Assembly: GCF_009765975.1 (NCBI RefSeq)
Contig: NZ_LMUJ01000064.1
Coordinates: forward strand, 156,730-220,729
From: Acidisphaera sp. S103
Lineage (GTDB): Bacteria; Pseudomonadota; Alphaproteobacteria; Acetobacterales; Acetobacteraceae
Direction of reading: 5' to 3'
DNA length: 64,000 nucleotides
The notes beneath the pieces are model-generated. The model made no database searches. It saw only the letters and a list, made by a program, of their open reading frames with translations, and had not been told where the DNA came from. Of the stretch, positions 17,970 through 26,279 are shown piece after piece. The position numbers and the translations under genes were made by a program. Numbering within the stretch: position 1 is the first letter of the stretch; each line of letters begins with the position of its first letter.

Positions 17970-18758
17970 CTACGCCGCGTAACCCGGATCCTCACGATCC
18001 AGCTTGCGGCGGAACGCGGCCCATTCCAGATGCGCACCGGGCGACCGGCTGCCCTCGCTGTACATCTTGGCACCGATGGCGCTGGTCCGGTCGATCGCGT
18101 CCTGGGATGGGAAGTGGATGCCCGATCCGGCCTGTGCCGCCAACTGGATTTCGCAAGCCCGCTCCACGCGCCCGAGGAGGACGAACGCCTCACCCATGGT
18201 GCGGCCGGCGGTCAGGGTGCCGTGATTGCGTAGGAACAGGATGCTGCCGTCGGCGATGTCGCGGACGAGGCGGCGGCGTTCGTCGTCGTCGCTCGCGGGG
18301 CCTTCATAGTCGTGGTAGCGCACGCGGCTCATCAGGATCAGCGCGTTCTGCGAAATCGGCAGCAGCCCATCCTTCTGCGCGGAAATCCCGGCGCCGGCGG
18401 ACGAATGCAGATGCATCACCGAAGCGATGTCCGGCCGAGCGGCCAGGACCGCGCCGTGAATGACTTCGCCGGCCTTGTTGATGCCATGCGGACTGTCGCT
18501 GAGGATATTGCCCTTGGTGTCCAGCTTCACCAGCGAAGACGCGGTGATTTCCTCGAAGAACAGGCCCAGCGGATTAATCAGGTACTGATCGGTCGTTCCG
18601 GGCACGCGCAGCGAGAAATGATTGCCCAGCATGTCGTGCCAGCCGAAGCGGGCGGCCAGGCGATAGGCGGCGGCGAGATCGAGCCTGGCTTCCCATTCCT
18701 GCGGGGAGAAACCATGCTTGTTCTCTCGGAGATTGGTGATTTGCGTTGCGGCGGACAT
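17970..18758 (-). CDS. Class II aldolase/adducin family protein
   Basis: A 262-residue protein with the metal-site pattern of class II aldolases. GNHFSLRVPG, the VMHLHSSAGAGISA double-His motif and LFLRNHGTLTAGRTMGEAFVLLGRVERACEIQ together supply the zinc-binding histidines. Members cleave sugar phosphates (fuculose, ribulose) or decarboxylate/epimerise hydroxy acids. The ATG at 18758 follows AAGGAA. It sits between a GMC oxidoreductase upstream and ThuA downstream on the minus strand, so the three probably form one transcription unit with the SDR gene. No phosphate-binding preference can be inferred. Confidence 0.85.
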   Translation of the reverse strand: MSAATQITNLRENKHGFSPQEWEARLDLAAAYRLAARFGWHDMLGNHFSLRVPGTTDQYLINPLGLFFEEITASSLVKLDTKGNILSDSPHGINKAGEVIHGAVLAARPDIASVMHLHSSAGAGISAQKDGLLPISQNALILMSRVRYHDYEGPASDDDERRRLVRDIADGSILFLRNHGTLTAGRTMGEAFVLLGRVERACEIQLAAQAGSGIHFPSQDAIDRTSAIGAKMYSEGSRSPGAHLEWAAFRRKLDREDPGYAA

Positions 18759-18827
18759 GGGTTTTTCCTTCCTGAATGCATGCGATCGAGACCCAGCCTG
18801 GGACGGCTCGCCCGCTTAGTCAACAAA

Positions 18828-20426
18828 CTACGCCGCTGCCAGCACCAGCCGCGATGCCTTCTCACCGATCATGATGGACGGCGCGTTGGTATTGCCGGAC
18901 GTCAGCGTCGGCATGATGGAGGCATCGGCCACGCGCAGTCCTTCCATGCCATGCACCCGAAGCTGGTCGTCCACCACCGCCATCGGGTCCGATCCCATCT
19001 TGCAGGTGCCAACGGGATGATAGGTGGTCTCGGCATTGTTCCTGGTCCAGTCAAGCAATTCATCATCCGACTGGATATTGATACCGGGCGTGATTTCGCT
19101 GGTGGCGATACCCTGCATGGCGGGCGCGTCCATGATGCGGCGGGTGATGCGCATCGCCTCCAGGGTAACCTCCCGATCCAGTTGCGCGCTGAGGAAGTTG
19201 AAACGAATCGCCGGCGGCCGGTTCGGCGATTTCGAAGATACGTGGATGCTGCCGGTGCTTTCCGAACGCAGGATGTTCATGATGGCGGTCATCCCGGATT
19301 GTTTCGCCAGCTGGAAATTCGCCCCCACCAGGAACGGCACGAACGAAATCGCCGCATCAGGCGCATCCAGCCCCGCCCGCGTGCGGATATAGGCCCTGAT
19401 CGGCGCGGCGGGCAGACCCAGCAAGCCCTTGTGGGTCAGACCGTATTTCAGCGCCTGCCAGACCAGACCCAAGCCCCGCGCCTTGTCGTTGTAGGTCATG
19501 CCGAGGCCGGGCGAGACCGCCCATTTCATGCGCGGTGCGTAATGGTCGCGCAGATTCTCGCCGACGCCCTTCAACTCGTGCCGGACTTCGATGCCGAGGC
19601 CTTGCAGTCGGTCCGGCTGTCCGATGCCGGACAGTTCCAGCAATTGCGGCGAGTTGATCGATCCGCCGCTGACGATCACCTCCCGGTTCGCCCGCGCTTC
19701 GACGGATTGCCCGTTCAGCGTGTACCGCACCCCGACGCAGCGTTTGCCTTCCAGCAGCAGGGATTCCGTCAACGCGTTGGCTTGGATCGTCAGGTTCGGA
19801 CGGCTGCGGGCGGGGTCGAGGTAGCAGACCGCCGTGCTCATGCGGCGGCCTTTGCGGATGGTGGCCTGGGTCATGCCGATGCCGTCCTGAGACGCGCCGT
19901 TATAGTCCTTGGTGTAGTTGATGCCGACCTGACCGGCGGCCTTGATCAGGGCGTCGTACAGCGGGCCGGATTCGTTGCTTTCGGTGACCTTCAGCAGACC
20001 GTCGCGGCCGCGATATTCGTCGTCCGCCTCGCCCTGGTAGCTTTCCATGTCGCGGAAAATCGGCAGCACCTCGCGGTAGCTCCAGCCACGATTCCCCAGT
20101 TGCGCCCAGGTGTCGTAGTCCTGCGACTGGCCACGCACGAATACCATGCCGTTGATCGACGACGATCCACCCAGCAGCTTGCCGCGCGGGATGGGGACAC
20201 GGCGCTGGCCGGTGCCGGCGTCGGGCTCCGACGAATACAGCCAGTTGGCAGCCGGGTTTTCGATCAGCTTGGCGAAACCGACCGGAATGCGCGACCAGGG
20301 ATGGCTCTCCCGTCCGGCTTCCAGCACCAGCACCTTGTGCTTGCCATTGGCGCTGAGGCGGTTGGCCAGCACCGATCCCGCCGATCCCGCGCCGACCACG
20401 ATATAGTCGAAGACCTGGTTGTCCAT
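18828..20426 (-). CDS. GMC family oxidoreductase, choline/alcohol dehydrogenase-like
   Basis: A 532-residue FAD enzyme. FDYIVVGAGSAGSVLANRLS binds the ADP part of FAD, GKLLGGSSSINGMVFVRGQSQDYD is the GMC signature 1 region, and the C terminus carries YHPVGTCKMGSDPMAVVD with the catalytic His and GNTNAPSIMIGEKAS with the Asn. It is the soluble choline-dehydrogenase/alcohol-dehydrogenase branch, distinct from the GMC protein at 14.3 kb. A homologous start at 20426 is preceded by GGGGGAAA. It lies about 90 bases downstream of the SDR gene, separated by a repeat. Substrate: an alcohol, otherwise unknown. Confidence 0.88.
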   Translation of the reverse strand: MDNQVFDYIVVGAGSAGSVLANRLSANGKHKVLVLEAGRESHPWSRIPVGFAKLIENPAANWLYSSEPDAGTGQRRVPIPRGKLLGGSSSINGMVFVRGQSQDYDTWAQLGNRGWSYREVLPIFRDMESYQGEADDEYRGRDGLLKVTESNESGPLYDALIKAAGQVGINYTKDYNGASQDGIGMTQATIRKGRRMSTAVCYLDPARSRPNLTIQANALTESLLLEGKRCVGVRYTLNGQSVEARANREVIVSGGSINSPQLLELSGIGQPDRLQGLGIEVRHELKGVGENLRDHYAPRMKWAVSPGLGMTYNDKARGLGLVWQALKYGLTHKGLLGLPAAPIRAYIRTRAGLDAPDAAISFVPFLVGANFQLAKQSGMTAIMNILRSESTGSIHVSSKSPNRPPAIRFNFLSAQLDREVTLEAMRITRRIMDAPAMQGIATSEITPGINIQSDDELLDWTRNNAETTYHPVGTCKMGSDPMAVVDDQLRVHGMEGLRVADASIMPTLTSGNTNAPSIMIGEKASRLVLAAA

Positions 20427-20450
20427 TTTTGTTTCCCCCGACGGCGTCTT

Positions 20451-20519
20451 CTAGAGCATGATCGCGCTGGGCGGAACGTCCAGAGCGCGTGAATCATGCG
20501 ATCAAACAAAACGCTCTAG
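20451..20519. repeat. Intergenic inverted repeat with CTAGAGC ends
   Basis: CTAGAGC at 20451-20457 and GCTCTAG at 20513-20519 are perfect inverted ends. Inside them GCATGAT and ATCATGC are also inverted, giving a hairpin that covers the whole gap between the SDR stop and the GMC start and includes the SDR stop codon. Sequences with AGAGCATGATC cores are familiar dispersed intergenic repeats in alphaproteobacteria (recalled, not searched). Confidence 0.5.
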
Positions 20520-21352
20520 TAACTCGGTTTCGCCGGAAACGGCGTCAGTTGCAGCTCATGGGTCCAGCAGGACCGGTCCTGGGTATGCAGGTAGTAGAAC
20601 GCCTCGGCAATCTTGACCGGGTTCATCACCATATCAGGCTGCTTCTGCGATTTCGGCAGCGCCCTGGTGCCGGGCGAATCGATGGTGCCGTCGATCACCA
20701 CATTCGCCACATGCACGCCGTGTTCGGAGTATTCCTCGGTCAGCACCTGCGCCAGCGTGCGCATCATCACCCGGGGATAATACAGCGACTGTCCCGTCAG
20801 CCGCTTGCGCCCGCGCAGCGAACTGGAGTTGTTGGAGAAGAAAAATGACCCTGCGCCGCGCTTCCGCATCGCCGGCAGCACTTCCTTGGCGACGAGAAAG
20901 GGGCCCCGGCTGGCGATATGCATGGCGGTGTCCAGCATTTCCACCGAAATGTATTCGAGCAGTTCTTTCTCCGGCGGCAGATCGCGGCCTTCCAGGTAAC
21001 CGGCGTTGTAAACCAGCACGTCCGGATCGCCGGCCTCCTGGCGGATCGTGGCGAACGCCGATGCGATGGACTGTTCGGAAACAAGATCCATCTCGACGAT
21101 CATGCAGTCACCGCCTTGCGTTTTGATGGCATCGGCCAGCGCCGCCGCGTTGGCTCGCGCGCGGGTGGTCAGCACGACACGGAAACCTTCCTGCGCGAAT
21201 TTCTGTGCGATGGCGCCGCCAATGCCCCAGCGGACTCCGACGGGCAGGTGGCTGTCGTCCAGGGTCTTGCCGTGCGCCAGCTTGGTGTTACGGCCGTCGG
21301 ATTGCCATTTGGAGGTGGCACCGACGACAACGGCGATGGGTTTTTGGGCCAT
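20516..21352 (-). CDS. SDR-like oxidoreductase with interrupted glycine motif and no YxxxK
   Basis: A 278-residue short-chain-dehydrogenase-fold protein. The N-terminal nucleotide-binding region starts VVVGATSKW, and the second half of the motif (WGIGGAIAQKFAQEGF) appears only after an insertion of about 27 residues (13 to 42). The central NAG motif is present as VYNAGYLEG and the Ser region as FFFSNNSSSLRG. The expected catalytic YxxxK is SLYYPRVMMR, so the Lys is missing. It may be a non-classical or inactive SDR. The ATG at 21352 follows AAGGAAA. It is in a minus-strand run between an amidohydrolase and a GMC oxidoreductase. Confidence 0.75.
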   Translation of the reverse strand: MAQKPIAVVVGATSKWQSDGRNTKLAHGKTLDDSHLPVGVRWGIGGAIAQKFAQEGFRVVLTTRARANAAALADAIKTQGGDCMIVEMDLVSEQSIASAFATIRQEAGDPDVLVYNAGYLEGRDLPPEKELLEYISVEMLDTAMHIASRGPFLVAKEVLPAMRKRGAGSFFFSNNSSSLRGRKRLTGQSLYYPRVMMRTLAQVLTEEYSEHGVHVANVVIDGTIDSPGTRALPKSQKQPDMVMNPVKIAEAFYYLHTQDRSCWTHELQLTPFPAKPSY

Positions 21353-21376
21353 TGGGATCGTTTCCTTTTGCTTTGT

Positions 21377-22204
21377 TCAGGCGCTGCGATTCCAGCCCCA
21401 CCAGGCGCAGAGCGCACCGCCCATGATAAGTTTTTTGTCCTGGTCGTTGAGCCAGGGGAGTTCTTCCGTGAACATCGTTACGCATTGGTGCCAGGAACAC
21501 GGCATTTTGGTGATGTCGGTGCCCCAGAACATACGGTGGGGACCGAAGGCGTCGTAAATTTGTCTCAGGTAGGTGTGCATTTTCGGGAACGGGTAGGGTT
21601 CGCTGGAATAGCCCGGCGCGCCGGTGGCTTTGACCGCCACGTTGGGGAATTTTGCCAGGGCCAGCAGCGCGGGTATGTGGGTCATGGCCTCGGCGTCTTT
21701 TAGGGTGGTCAGGCCGCCTCGGCCGCCGAGATGATCAATGGTCAGGCGCAGGCCCGGATGGCGCTGGGCGATACGGGCGATGTCCGTCAGGGAGTCCGTT
21801 GCCAGCATGGCGATGGGGATGCCGGCTTTCTCGGCCTCGGCCCAGAGCCAGTCGATGGTGCCGTCGGCGAGCCACTGGCGGGCGGGGTCGTGCAGGAAGG
21901 TGTAACGCAGACCCAGCATGCCGGGTTGATTTTTGTGGGTGGCGATGCGGGTGCGAGAGCTGGGTTGATCGAGGGGTAGAGACCCCATGATGGCGAAGCG
22001 GCCGGGGTAGTCCCGGGTGGCCTGAACGGCCATTTCGGTGGCGTTGGGATCCCAGCCAGGGGGATGGATAACGGCGGCGTCCACCCCGCCCTCGTCCATC
22101 AGAGCGATGGCCTCCGCGGGGGTAAAGTGGGTGATCTGCCGGTGCGACAAGTTGCTGGGGAGGCCGGTTCCCCAGGTGTGGATTTGGGCGTCAACGATCT
22201 GCAT
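21377..22204 (-). CDS. Amidohydrolase family 2 (TIM-barrel lactonase/decarboxylase-like)
   Basis: A 275-residue protein of the amidohydrolase 2 family. It starts VDAQIHTWG, where the usual HxH metal motif is QxH. It then has LTIDHLGGRGG with the second His region, and MFWGTDITKMPCSWHQC with the conserved Asp. Relatives include 2-pyrone-4,6-dicarboxylate and sulfomuconolactone lactonases and aromatic decarboxylases. GGGGAGG lies before the ATG at 22204. A paralogue with the same motif series lies at 28236-29051, on the other side of a block of catabolic genes. Reaction unknown; hydrolysis of a lactone or decarboxylation is most likely. Confidence 0.82.
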   Translation of the reverse strand: MQIVDAQIHTWGTGLPSNLSHRQITHFTPAEAIALMDEGGVDAAVIHPPGWDPNATEMAVQATRDYPGRFAIMGSLPLDQPSSRTRIATHKNQPGMLGLRYTFLHDPARQWLADGTIDWLWAEAEKAGIPIAMLATDSLTDIARIAQRHPGLRLTIDHLGGRGGLTTLKDAEAMTHIPALLALAKFPNVAVKATGAPGYSSEPYPFPKMHTYLRQIYDAFGPHRMFWGTDITKMPCSWHQCVTMFTEELPWLNDQDKKLIMGGALCAWWGWNRSA

Positions 22205-22383
22205 GGCGTTCCTCCCCTTCGTTGTCTATGCGTCGGAGAAGGGTAGCTTAAACAGAATGTCCGGCATACAGGCGGCGTCCGACGGACATTGTCGCGTTTT
22301 CATCCGAACAACGCCGGAGAACATAGAGATCGACAACACTTCGCTACGGCGCCAGCACGACTGGGGCTGTTATTGGAAGACAA

Positions 22384-23592
22384 TTACCGTAGCCGAGACC
22401 CCGGGTCCATGCCGAGGAACGCCCGGCCGCCGATCGGATACCACTCCGGCGCGATCGTGGCCGTCTGGCCGACGACGTGCAGGTCGCGCCAGCATTCGGC
22501 CAGGCGAGTCTCGCGCTTGAAGGACGTGCTGCCGCCGTGGCGATAGACCAAATCCATCGCGTCCCGGGCGTTGTCGGCGGCGTAGACGGCCGCCAAGCGG
22601 CAGCGGGCCCGCTGCTCCAGCGTGGTTTCGCGGCCGGCGGCGATGGTATTCCACAGTTCGGCGATCATCGCGCTGCGGTAGATGCGGCCGGCGTTCAGCA
22701 TCGCGTCGGCTCGGCCGGCGGCGTCCTGGACTTGCGGATTGTCGCAAAGGCGGCCGGTGCGCCCGCGGGGCATTTTCTCGACGGCCAGTTCGAGCAGCGC
22801 GTCGATGCCGGCTCGGGCGATGCCGGTGATGACAGAGCTGTGGTGGGGGCCGACCCAAGCCTGGCTGGGCAGGGCGTAGGTGATGCCGGGCCAGCGCGCC
22901 CATTGGTTGTCCAGCGGCACGCCGGCATGAACCATGGTGCGGCGTTCCGGCAGGAAGACATTTTCCACCTTCCAGTCGAAGCTACCGGTGCCGCGCAGGC
23001 CGGTCACGTCCCAGCTTCCGGGGACGACGTTGGCCTCGGCACGGGGAAAGACGCCGCGCCAGAACAGCGGAGCGCCATCGGGGCGGCGGCGCGGCTGGCC
23101 GTCGTCGAGGATTTGGAAACTGCCCAGCATCCAGGCGCTTTCCTGGCAGCCGGTGCCGAAGGTCCAATGGCCGTTGATGCGGTAGCCGCCCTCCACCGGT
23201 GTTGCCTCGCCGCCGCCCTGCACGGCGGTGCCGGCAATGATGGACGGGCTGGACCCGTGGACTTCCTGCACACCCTCGTCGGGCAAACCGAGCGTCACGA
23301 GTTGGCCGATGCTGTTGTTGCAGACGTTCCAGCCGACGGAGCCGGCGCCCTCGGCCAGCAGTTCGACGACGCGCAGATAGGTCAGCGGATCGACCTGCAG
23401 GCCACCCAGCGCGCGCGGGATCACCATCCGGTAGAAGCCGGCGGCGTGCAGTTGCGCGACCAGTGCTGATGGCAAGCGTTGTTCGCGCTCGATCTCCTCA
23501 TGGTAGTCGCGCAGCATGGGCCGCATCGCGGCGGCGGCCTGGACCAGGGGCTGGGAGTCGATATCGGCTGACAAGCGAGTCTCTTCGTCCAT
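22384..23592 (-). CDS. Acyl-CoA-dehydrogenase-fold flavin monooxygenase-like protein
   Basis: A 402-residue protein with the acyl-CoA dehydrogenase fold. It has LHAAGFYRMVIPRALGGLQVDPLTYLRVVELLAEGAGSVGWNV near the N terminus, GYRINGHWTFGTGCQESAW in the middle, and VTGLRGTGSFDWKVENVFLPE. The GS(V/A)GW motif and absence of the acyl-CoA catalytic Glu pattern place it with class D FMNH2 monooxygenases such as HsaA and DszC rather than with beta-oxidation enzymes. AGGAG precedes the ATG at 23592. A close relative lies at 24264-25427; the two sandwich a CMD-domain gene. A flavin reductase partner is not adjacent. Confidence 0.8.
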   Translation of the reverse strand: MDEETRLSADIDSQPLVQAAAAMRPMLRDYHEEIEREQRLPSALVAQLHAAGFYRMVIPRALGGLQVDPLTYLRVVELLAEGAGSVGWNVCNNSIGQLVTLGLPDEGVQEVHGSSPSIIAGTAVQGGGEATPVEGGYRINGHWTFGTGCQESAWMLGSFQILDDGQPRRRPDGAPLFWRGVFPRAEANVVPGSWDVTGLRGTGSFDWKVENVFLPERRTMVHAGVPLDNQWARWPGITYALPSQAWVGPHHSSVITGIARAGIDALLELAVEKMPRGRTGRLCDNPQVQDAAGRADAMLNAGRIYRSAMIAELWNTIAAGRETTLEQRARCRLAAVYAADNARDAMDLVYRHGGSTSFKRETRLAECWRDLHVVGQTATIAPEWYPIGGRAFLGMDPGSRLR

Positions 23593-23631
23593 GGGTTACT
23601 CCTGCCGTCGTTTCTTGTTGGGAATGCCCTT

Positions 23632-24198
23632 TTACGCCGCTGGGGATGCCAGGCCGTCGGGTGGCCAGGGGGTCAGGTCGCTCGTCAGCGGGATGCGCAA
23701 GTTGCGAAACAGCATCGAGAACGCCATCCAGTTGCCCATGGCGATGATGAATTCCACCTGCTGGCCGGGATCGGTGACGTGTTTGGCGATCTCGGACCAG
23801 GCGGCGTCCGAAATGGATTTGCCGGCGAGGCATTCATCGGTGGCGGCCAGGATCGCCCTGTCCGCCGGGGTCAGCCGGCGGGAATTTTGCCAGTCGCGCA
23901 CGGCCAGGATGTCGTCGGGCGGGATGCCGGCGGTAGTGGCCACGCGCCAATGCTGCGTCCATTCGTACGCCGATCCGGTGACCCAGCCGATCCGCATGAT
24001 CATCAGTTCGCGCAGGCGCGTATCGAACTTGTTGTTCTCCAGCAGTTGGATCAACTGGCTGAAGGCCACCCTGGCGACGCCGGGATTGTTGGCGACGACG
24101 CGGAATGCCTCGCTTTGGGTGCGGCGCGCGGGCAGGCCCATGGCGTCGCCGAGTTCTCGGGCACGTTCCAACGAAACCATCGGTACGCGTGACGTCAT
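23632..24198 (-). CDS. Carboxymuconolactone decarboxylase/AhpD-like protein
   Basis: A 188-residue protein of the CMD/AhpD helical fold. It contains RLRELMIMRIGWVTGSAYEWTQHWRVATTAGI, the usual E-L-x-I-L-R region, but the redox CxxC of AhpD proteins is replaced by GSAY, so a peroxidase role is unlikely. The ATG at 24198 follows GGGAGAG; the frame extends 60 codons upstream without support. It lies between two class D flavin monooxygenase-like genes on the same strand and probably works in the same pathway, as a decarboxylase or a hydrolase-like accessory. Confidence 0.78.
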   Translation of the reverse strand: MTSRVPMVSLERARELGDAMGLPARRTQSEAFRVVANNPGVARVAFSQLIQLLENNKFDTRLRELMIMRIGWVTGSAYEWTQHWRVATTAGIPPDDILAVRDWQNSRRLTPADRAILAATDECLAGKSISDAAWSEIAKHVTDPGQQVEFIIAMGNWMAFSMLFRNLRIPLTSDLTPWPPDGLASPAA

Positions 24199-24263
24199 CG
24201 CCGCTCTCCCTTTGTCGTTTTGCCGATGGTGGTTCGGCTTGCGCCTTGGCGCAACCCTGGCTG

Positions 24264-25427
24264 TCACCAGCCGGGGTCGCCGGGACGCAAACCGAGCAGC
24301 ACCTTGCCGGCAGATTCGAAGTAGAGCGGCAGGGCGGCGGCATGCTGCACGGCGACGTGGACGTCGCGAAACGCGCATTCCAGCGGCAGGCGGGTGTAGA
24401 TCGCGTTGGTACCCGCCGCGTGAAAAACCTTGTCCACGGCACGAACGGATTCATGCATGGCATGCACGATCGCCAGCCTGCCCTGGGCGATGGCGTGATC
24501 CGATGGGGTCTCGCCGGCGGATAGCGTTTGCCACAGCGTTCCGACGGCGTCGAAGACGTAGGCTCGGGCGGCGTTGACTATGGCGTCGGCCTCGGCGATG
24601 CGGGTTTGCACCATCGATCGGTCGCGCAGCAGGTTGGCGGACATGGTGGACGCCTCGATGGCGGCGATTTCGGCCAGGCTGTCGATTGCACCGCGGGCGA
24701 TGCCCAGGGCGTTCGCGGCGGACGGTGTCCACAGATGCACGTACCAGGCGCGCTGGTTGTAGAGCGGGCCGGTTTCGAGGGGCGGCGAGTCCGACGGGCA
24801 ACTGCGAGCGGCTGGCACGATGACGTCGTCGACGGTGAAGTCCTGGCTGCCGGTGCCGCGCATGCCCATGACGGACCACGTGTCGACGATAGTCACGGAC
24901 TCGCGGGGCACCCACACCGCGCGCAGGACCGGTGTGCCGGTTGGCGTCTGCTCCGGCTTGTCACCGTCCATCATGATGCAGGTGCAGTATAGCCACCGCG
25001 CGTTCTGAATGCCGCTGGCAAAATTCCAACGGCCCTTAACGCGATAGCCGCCCGGTACCGCCCACGCTCGGCCGCCGGGACGAGCGGATCCGGCGCCGCG
25101 GTAGTCGGCTGGGGTGCCGGCGAGGTCTCGCCCGACTTCGGCCGGCAGGCGCGCGGTATTCATCGACAGCGCGGTGGCGATCATGGCGCACCAACCGACC
25201 GATCCGTCGGCTTTCGACAGTTCCTCGACGACGCGGAAGGCAGTCAAAGGCGGCGTTTCAGGGCCGCCCATCGAGCGCGGCAGGTACATCTGGTAGATGC
25301 CTGCCCGCGTGATCTCCGCCGCCAGGGCAGGCGGCGTCTGGCGCAGTTGTTCCGCCTGGTCGCGAGCGTCCCGCACGGCGGGGGCCAGACGTTTGGCGAC
25401 GGCGACGATATCTTGGTCTTCGGTCAT
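24264..25427 (-). CDS. Acyl-CoA-dehydrogenase-fold flavin monooxygenase-like protein, second copy
   Basis: A 387-residue homologue of the protein at 22384-23592. It shares AAEITRAGIYQMYLPRSMGG, FRVVEELSKADGSVGWCAM, GYRVKGRWNFASGIQNARW and VMGMRGTGSQDFTVDDVIVP. The class D GSVGW signature again points to an FMNH2-dependent hydroxylase or a specialised flavoprotein rather than a fatty-acid enzyme. AGGAGAG lies before the ATG at 25427. It is downstream of the FabG-like gene on the same strand by about 50 bases. Confidence 0.8.
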   Translation of the reverse strand: MTEDQDIVAVAKRLAPAVRDARDQAEQLRQTPPALAAEITRAGIYQMYLPRSMGGPETPPLTAFRVVEELSKADGSVGWCAMIATALSMNTARLPAEVGRDLAGTPADYRGAGSARPGGRAWAVPGGYRVKGRWNFASGIQNARWLYCTCIMMDGDKPEQTPTGTPVLRAVWVPRESVTIVDTWSVMGMRGTGSQDFTVDDVIVPAARSCPSDSPPLETGPLYNQRAWYVHLWTPSAANALGIARGAIDSLAEIAAIEASTMSANLLRDRSMVQTRIAEADAIVNAARAYVFDAVGTLWQTLSAGETPSDHAIAQGRLAIVHAMHESVRAVDKVFHAAGTNAIYTRLPLECAFRDVHVAVQHAAALPLYFESAGKVLLGLRPGDPGW

Positions 25428-25480
25428 GGGTGCGTTCTCTCCTGTTCGCACCCTGACCAAAGTTTCGCCGCCCGACCAGA

Positions 25481-26260
25481 CTAATCCAGGATCAGGCCGC
25501 CATCGACGTTGAAGGACTGGCCGGTGATGTTGCGCGCGCCGGCGGATGCCAGGAAGACGACCATGGCAGCGATGTCCTCGGGGTCGTTCACCCGATTCAA
25601 CGGCACGAACGCCGCTCGGCGTCGTTCCATTTCTTCAATGGATACGCCTTCCTGTTGCGCGCGCACGGACAGATTAGCGTCGGACAGCGCCGTGCGGGTC
25701 ACGCCCGGGCAGACCGAGTTGACGGTGATGTCGTGTTTTGCCAGTTGCAGGGCCGCGAGTTTGGTCATGCTGATGACGGCGCCTTTGCTGGCGGCATAGG
25801 CGGCGTTGGAGGCGCCCACATAGCCCTTCCCGGCGATCGAGGCGATGTTGATGATGCGGCCGCCCTTCCGAACAATCATCTCCCGCGCGACACGTTGCAG
25901 GCAGAAGAAGACGCCCTTCGCGTTGACGCGATGAATGCGATCCCAATCCTGCTCCGTAACGTCCATGATGTCCGCTCGGCGGGTCACGCCGGCGTTGTTC
26001 ACCAGGATGTCGATCTGGCCGAACGCCGCCAATGCTTCGCGCACCATGCGGTCGATCTCTTGCAGGTCGCCGACATCGGCCTGCACCGCCAACGCGCGGC
26101 GTTGCCTGGAGGTAATGGCTTCGGTGGTCGCGTGGGCGTGTTGGCCGGCGATGTCGGCGACGACGACATGCGCACCGGCCTCGGCCAGCGCGATCGCCGC
26201 CGCCCGGCCGATCCCCTGCCCCGCGCCGGTGACCAGCGCGACTTTGTTGGTTAGGTTCAT
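25481..26260 (-). CDS. SDR family NAD(P)-dependent oxidoreductase (FabG-like)
   Basis: A 259-residue classical short-chain dehydrogenase. It has the TGAGQGIG coenzyme loop near residue 13, NNAGVTRRADI near residue 90, the catalytic Ser in INIASIAGKGY, and YAASKGAVI as the YxxxK motif. The C-terminal NITGQSFNVDGGLILD is typical of FabG-type enzymes. Reaction: oxidation or reduction of a secondary alcohol/ketone. AAGGAGG precedes the ATG at 26260; the frame opens 21 codons earlier without a ribosome site. It follows the hydroxyisobutyrate-dehydrogenase-like gene by about 20 bases. Confidence 0.9.
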   Translation of the reverse strand: MNLTNKVALVTGAGQGIGRAAAIALAEAGAHVVVADIAGQHAHATTEAITSRQRRALAVQADVGDLQEIDRMVREALAAFGQIDILVNNAGVTRRADIMDVTEQDWDRIHRVNAKGVFFCLQRVAREMIVRKGGRIINIASIAGKGYVGASNAAYAASKGAVISMTKLAALQLAKHDITVNSVCPGVTRTALSDANLSVRAQQEGVSIEEMERRRAAFVPLNRVNDPEDIAAMVVFLASAGARNITGQSFNVDGGLILD

Positions 26261-26279
26261 GGTGTTTCCTCCTTGTGGC

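Noticed and set aside
22257..22290. ATGTCCG/CGGACAT inverted repeat as a rho-independent terminator
   Set aside because: No run of T follows on either strand and the loop is long. It may be a chance dyad.
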